The notes beneath the pieces were generated by a model. That model saw nothing but the letters and a program-made list of their open reading frames with translations. It made no database searches and was not told the origin of the DNA. From Adineta ricciae (lineage: Eukaryota > Rotifera > Eurotatoria > Adinetida > Adinetidae): 64,000 nucleotides of DNA. Positions 61,801 through 64,000 of the stretch are shown in pieces. The stretch's first letter is position 1. Each line of letters begins with the position of its first letter. The stretch is from NCBI GenBank assembly GCA_905250025.1, contig CAJNOJ010000051.1:285121-349120 (forward strand). Direction: 5' to 3'. Both the position numbers and the translations under genes were made by a program.

Positions 61801-64000
61801 TTACTCTAAAACTGTTTGTTTTTCGTGTTCTGTAAGAATTCTCTCGTCCGCAAACAGAATCGTATTGAATGGTACATGGTATGCTTTTCCATCATCGTCA
61901 TCGTTCATCTTATCGAGTATACCAGTCCAAACGAGTAGATCATCAACAAGTAACTGTCAATGAAACAATTTCGATTTCAATAGTCAATGAAAACAAGACA
62001 ATTAACTTACAGAGAATTCGCGCACACCGCGACTAGGTGTTTTCGCATAATTCCATATCTTAATCATAGACACAGATGTTGGCCGATCGAAAATAACAAA
62101 CACACGATTGATCTATTGCGCGAGAAAAGTACTAAAGGCGAAATCTGCATTAAATTTCATACTATATTCGGCAGAATCGGTGCGATCCAAGAGTGGCTAC
62201 CGTTAACATCATCATTTTCTCCATCAATTAATTTATCCGGTGTACGTACATCATCGTCTGTACCTGGATTGAGTGCATTGACACTATGAGGATATGCCGC
62301 AATATCTATTGGAGAATTTGTTTTTAATGTTTGAATCTTTCTCGATAAAGAAAGCTTTACTTTGTTGTGTGAGACCAATACATTCACCATTGTCATCATA
62401 GAATTCAATGCCATTTAAACCGATATAATATGCGTCACCGTGTGTTGAATGAAATTGAAATTCGTAAATGACTAGAAGTATTGATTATTTGGTGGAATAG
62501 TAGGATCTGATGTGACGATTTGACTTACATCCATTCGGCATCGATACATCTGAATCGGCATTCTGAAGACTGGCTGCTGCTTGTCTAAGTTTCCAAAAAT
62601 ATTATTCAAGGTGAATGTTGCTACGAGACTAGACATACTTTGCTTGTTTCTGTTGCTCTGGAATCATTGTTTTTGCATGAGCGAAGACAATTTCTTGAAC
62701 GAAATCAAAAAAGCAATGGCCAGGTGCACGTCGTAGCAAAAATCCTTGTCTTGGCGAGATAATTTTATCATTCAATTGTACATGTAGACGTTTTATCTTT
62801 ATTTTTACAAAAGTAAATCACTCTGTTCTTCACTCAGTCAAAAAACTTACTCCTCGATAAGTATCATCCGATGATTCATTGTAATTCCATATACGTAAGC
62901 CATGTAATTTCTTCGATACACTCAATGTAATCACGATACGTACCCGGTCTTTCCTATTAAACGGACATAGCCACATATGATTAGGATTGCATGTCACATT
63001 CTCGCTGTCGAATAAACTTGAAGAGGAGAAAGCATGATTAGAAATTATCAAATAACTTCCTGTTTACTTCTCGAGTCTTTGAACTGCATTTTCATAGGTT
63101 GAAAGGACAGTCACATCGCGTGGACGAGCATCGAATGATTGAATGACACAGTCAGCATCGTTAATGTCAACAACTTCAAGTCCGGTTAAACCACAATAGT
63201 CTGGATCACCCCATGTTTCAGTTACTGTTAGAATTAATTCTAAAAAATGAGAATTATGCGGTTTCCGATGAACATTTTCTCAATTATGATTAACATACTT
63301 TTGCCATAATATTCTGGTACTTGACTTGCAGCTGATGAACGCATAGCAGTAAATGGTCTTCGTAGCATAGCACGTGTCATAGGTCGAACCTAGACGAAAT
63401 AAAATTTGCAAGTGCAATCTAATTGATTTTGTTTACACACATCAGTTCCTGGACTCGGAGGACGATTTGCGGCTGTTTTCATGTTCTCATCATCCTCCTG
63501 TGCAGCTTCTTGATCGATATACATTTCATCATAGTTCGAAATATTCTCCAAAATTCTCTCGTCCGTAGTGAATAAAATCGTCTAAATTTATTTTAAAAAA
63601 GGCAAAGACAATAGTTTCGTTTCGTTTCTTGTTAATACTAACTTCGCCGTACGCGGATGGGTCATTACTAGCGTTGATATTTCCACAGGCTTGAGTTATT
63701 TCTCCTTTAAAAATCGCACGACCATCCAACGCAATTTCTACGTCTTTTGCACCACGTGCTGAATGTATTCGATTTTTATTATAGTTCTAAACAAAAGCGA
63801 AGAAGTTGCCGAGAAATTTGACCTGATCTGCATCATTCGTACCCAAATTCTAATCATTGCAATCTTCGTTGGATGTTCAAGTGTAATACAGATGAAATGC
63901 GGTCGGCCACTGGTGAATGGTGCGAGCCACATATGAATATCATCCCGAGTTTTGTTGACTCCATCAACTAAATTTGTCACCACACGGGGATCATTGCCGT
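61801..64000 (-). CDS. KATNIP: Katanin-interacting protein (3' part)
   Basis: Partial: the 5' end lies beyond the window. The spliced sense reading has VTNLVDGVNKTRDDIHMWLA, ISITLEHPTKIAMIRIWNYN-like blocks and DGRAIFKGEITQACG, then TILFTTDERILENISNYDE. A further repeat of the domain follows (NHMWLCPFNRKDRVRIVITL, LHGLRIWNYNESSDDTYRG, then VHVHLNDKII-like), then FHSTHGDAYYIGLNGIEFYD, PHSVNALNPGTDDDVRTPDK, LIDGENDDVNGSHSWIAPIL and finally NTILFADERILTEHEKQTVL before TAA at 61801-61803. This matches KATNIP (KIAA0556) with its repeated DUF4457 modules. In animals it binds katanin and microtubules at cilium basal bodies (Joubert syndrome gene). Confidence 0.9.

Overview
The window is metazoan nuclear DNA. 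The genes are compact and intron-rich, most introns are about 50-60 nt with GT-AG ends, and intergenic DNA is AT-rich. The protein set (KATNIP, MEIG1, ITFG1, hormone-sensitive lipase, membrane adenylate cyclase, CD39-like apyrase, ACTMAP) is animal. Short introns, dense genes, a B-box/zinc-finger family cluster and tandem divergent paralogues suggest a rotifer, possibly a bdelloid. That placement is inference from gene style, not from a marker gene.

Layout. 1-6.7 kb: 3' end of a neuronal-calcium-sensor/KChIP-like gene, a small membrane protein (-), RUNDC1, GPN2 and an unrecognised small gene. 6.7-12.3 kb: mostly non-coding, with a truncated HSP20-like ORF that ends at an ambiguous base, and MEIG1. 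12.3-16.3 kb: an unrecognised ORF that may be the 5' part of the adjacent CK1-family kinase, then a CYP2-like P450. 16.7-21.7 kb (-): ATP synthase alpha and a CD39-type ectonucleotidase. 21.7-25.2 kb: gene-free, holding a 568-bp TA-flanked inverted-repeat element (MITE). 25.2-33.0 kb (+): DNPH1, a canonical ARF, a divergent tandem ARF paralogue, ACTMAP, an OSBPL9-type lipid-transfer protein and COX6C. 33.5-37.9 kb (-): three related zinc-finger loci plus a B-box/coiled-coil ORF; the most 3' copy is decaying. 38.4-44.96 kb (-): RWDD1, ataxin-3, TPD52 and ITFG1. 45.8-46.2 kb (+): a 66-residue single-pass membrane microprotein. 46.9-53.05 kb (-): AMD1, a KCTD2/5/17 protein, and a hormone-sensitive lipase with two alternative catalytic last exons and no N-terminal exons. 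53.1-61.3 kb (+): an HSP20, a small basic three-exon gene and a two-catalytic-domain adenylate cyclase. 61.8 kb to the end (-): the 3' part of KATNIP.

The genes are ordinary monocistronic eukaryotic units; I see no operon, CRISPR array, rRNA or tRNA. Lipid and cAMP signalling genes (adenylate cyclase, hormone-sensitive lipase, ORP9, P450) are present, but their proximity is not evidence that they are linked in function. The most unusual local structures are the zinc-finger array built from a repeated two-exon module, the ARF paralogue with an altered GTPase motif, the duplicated lipase terminal exon, and the inverted-repeat element.
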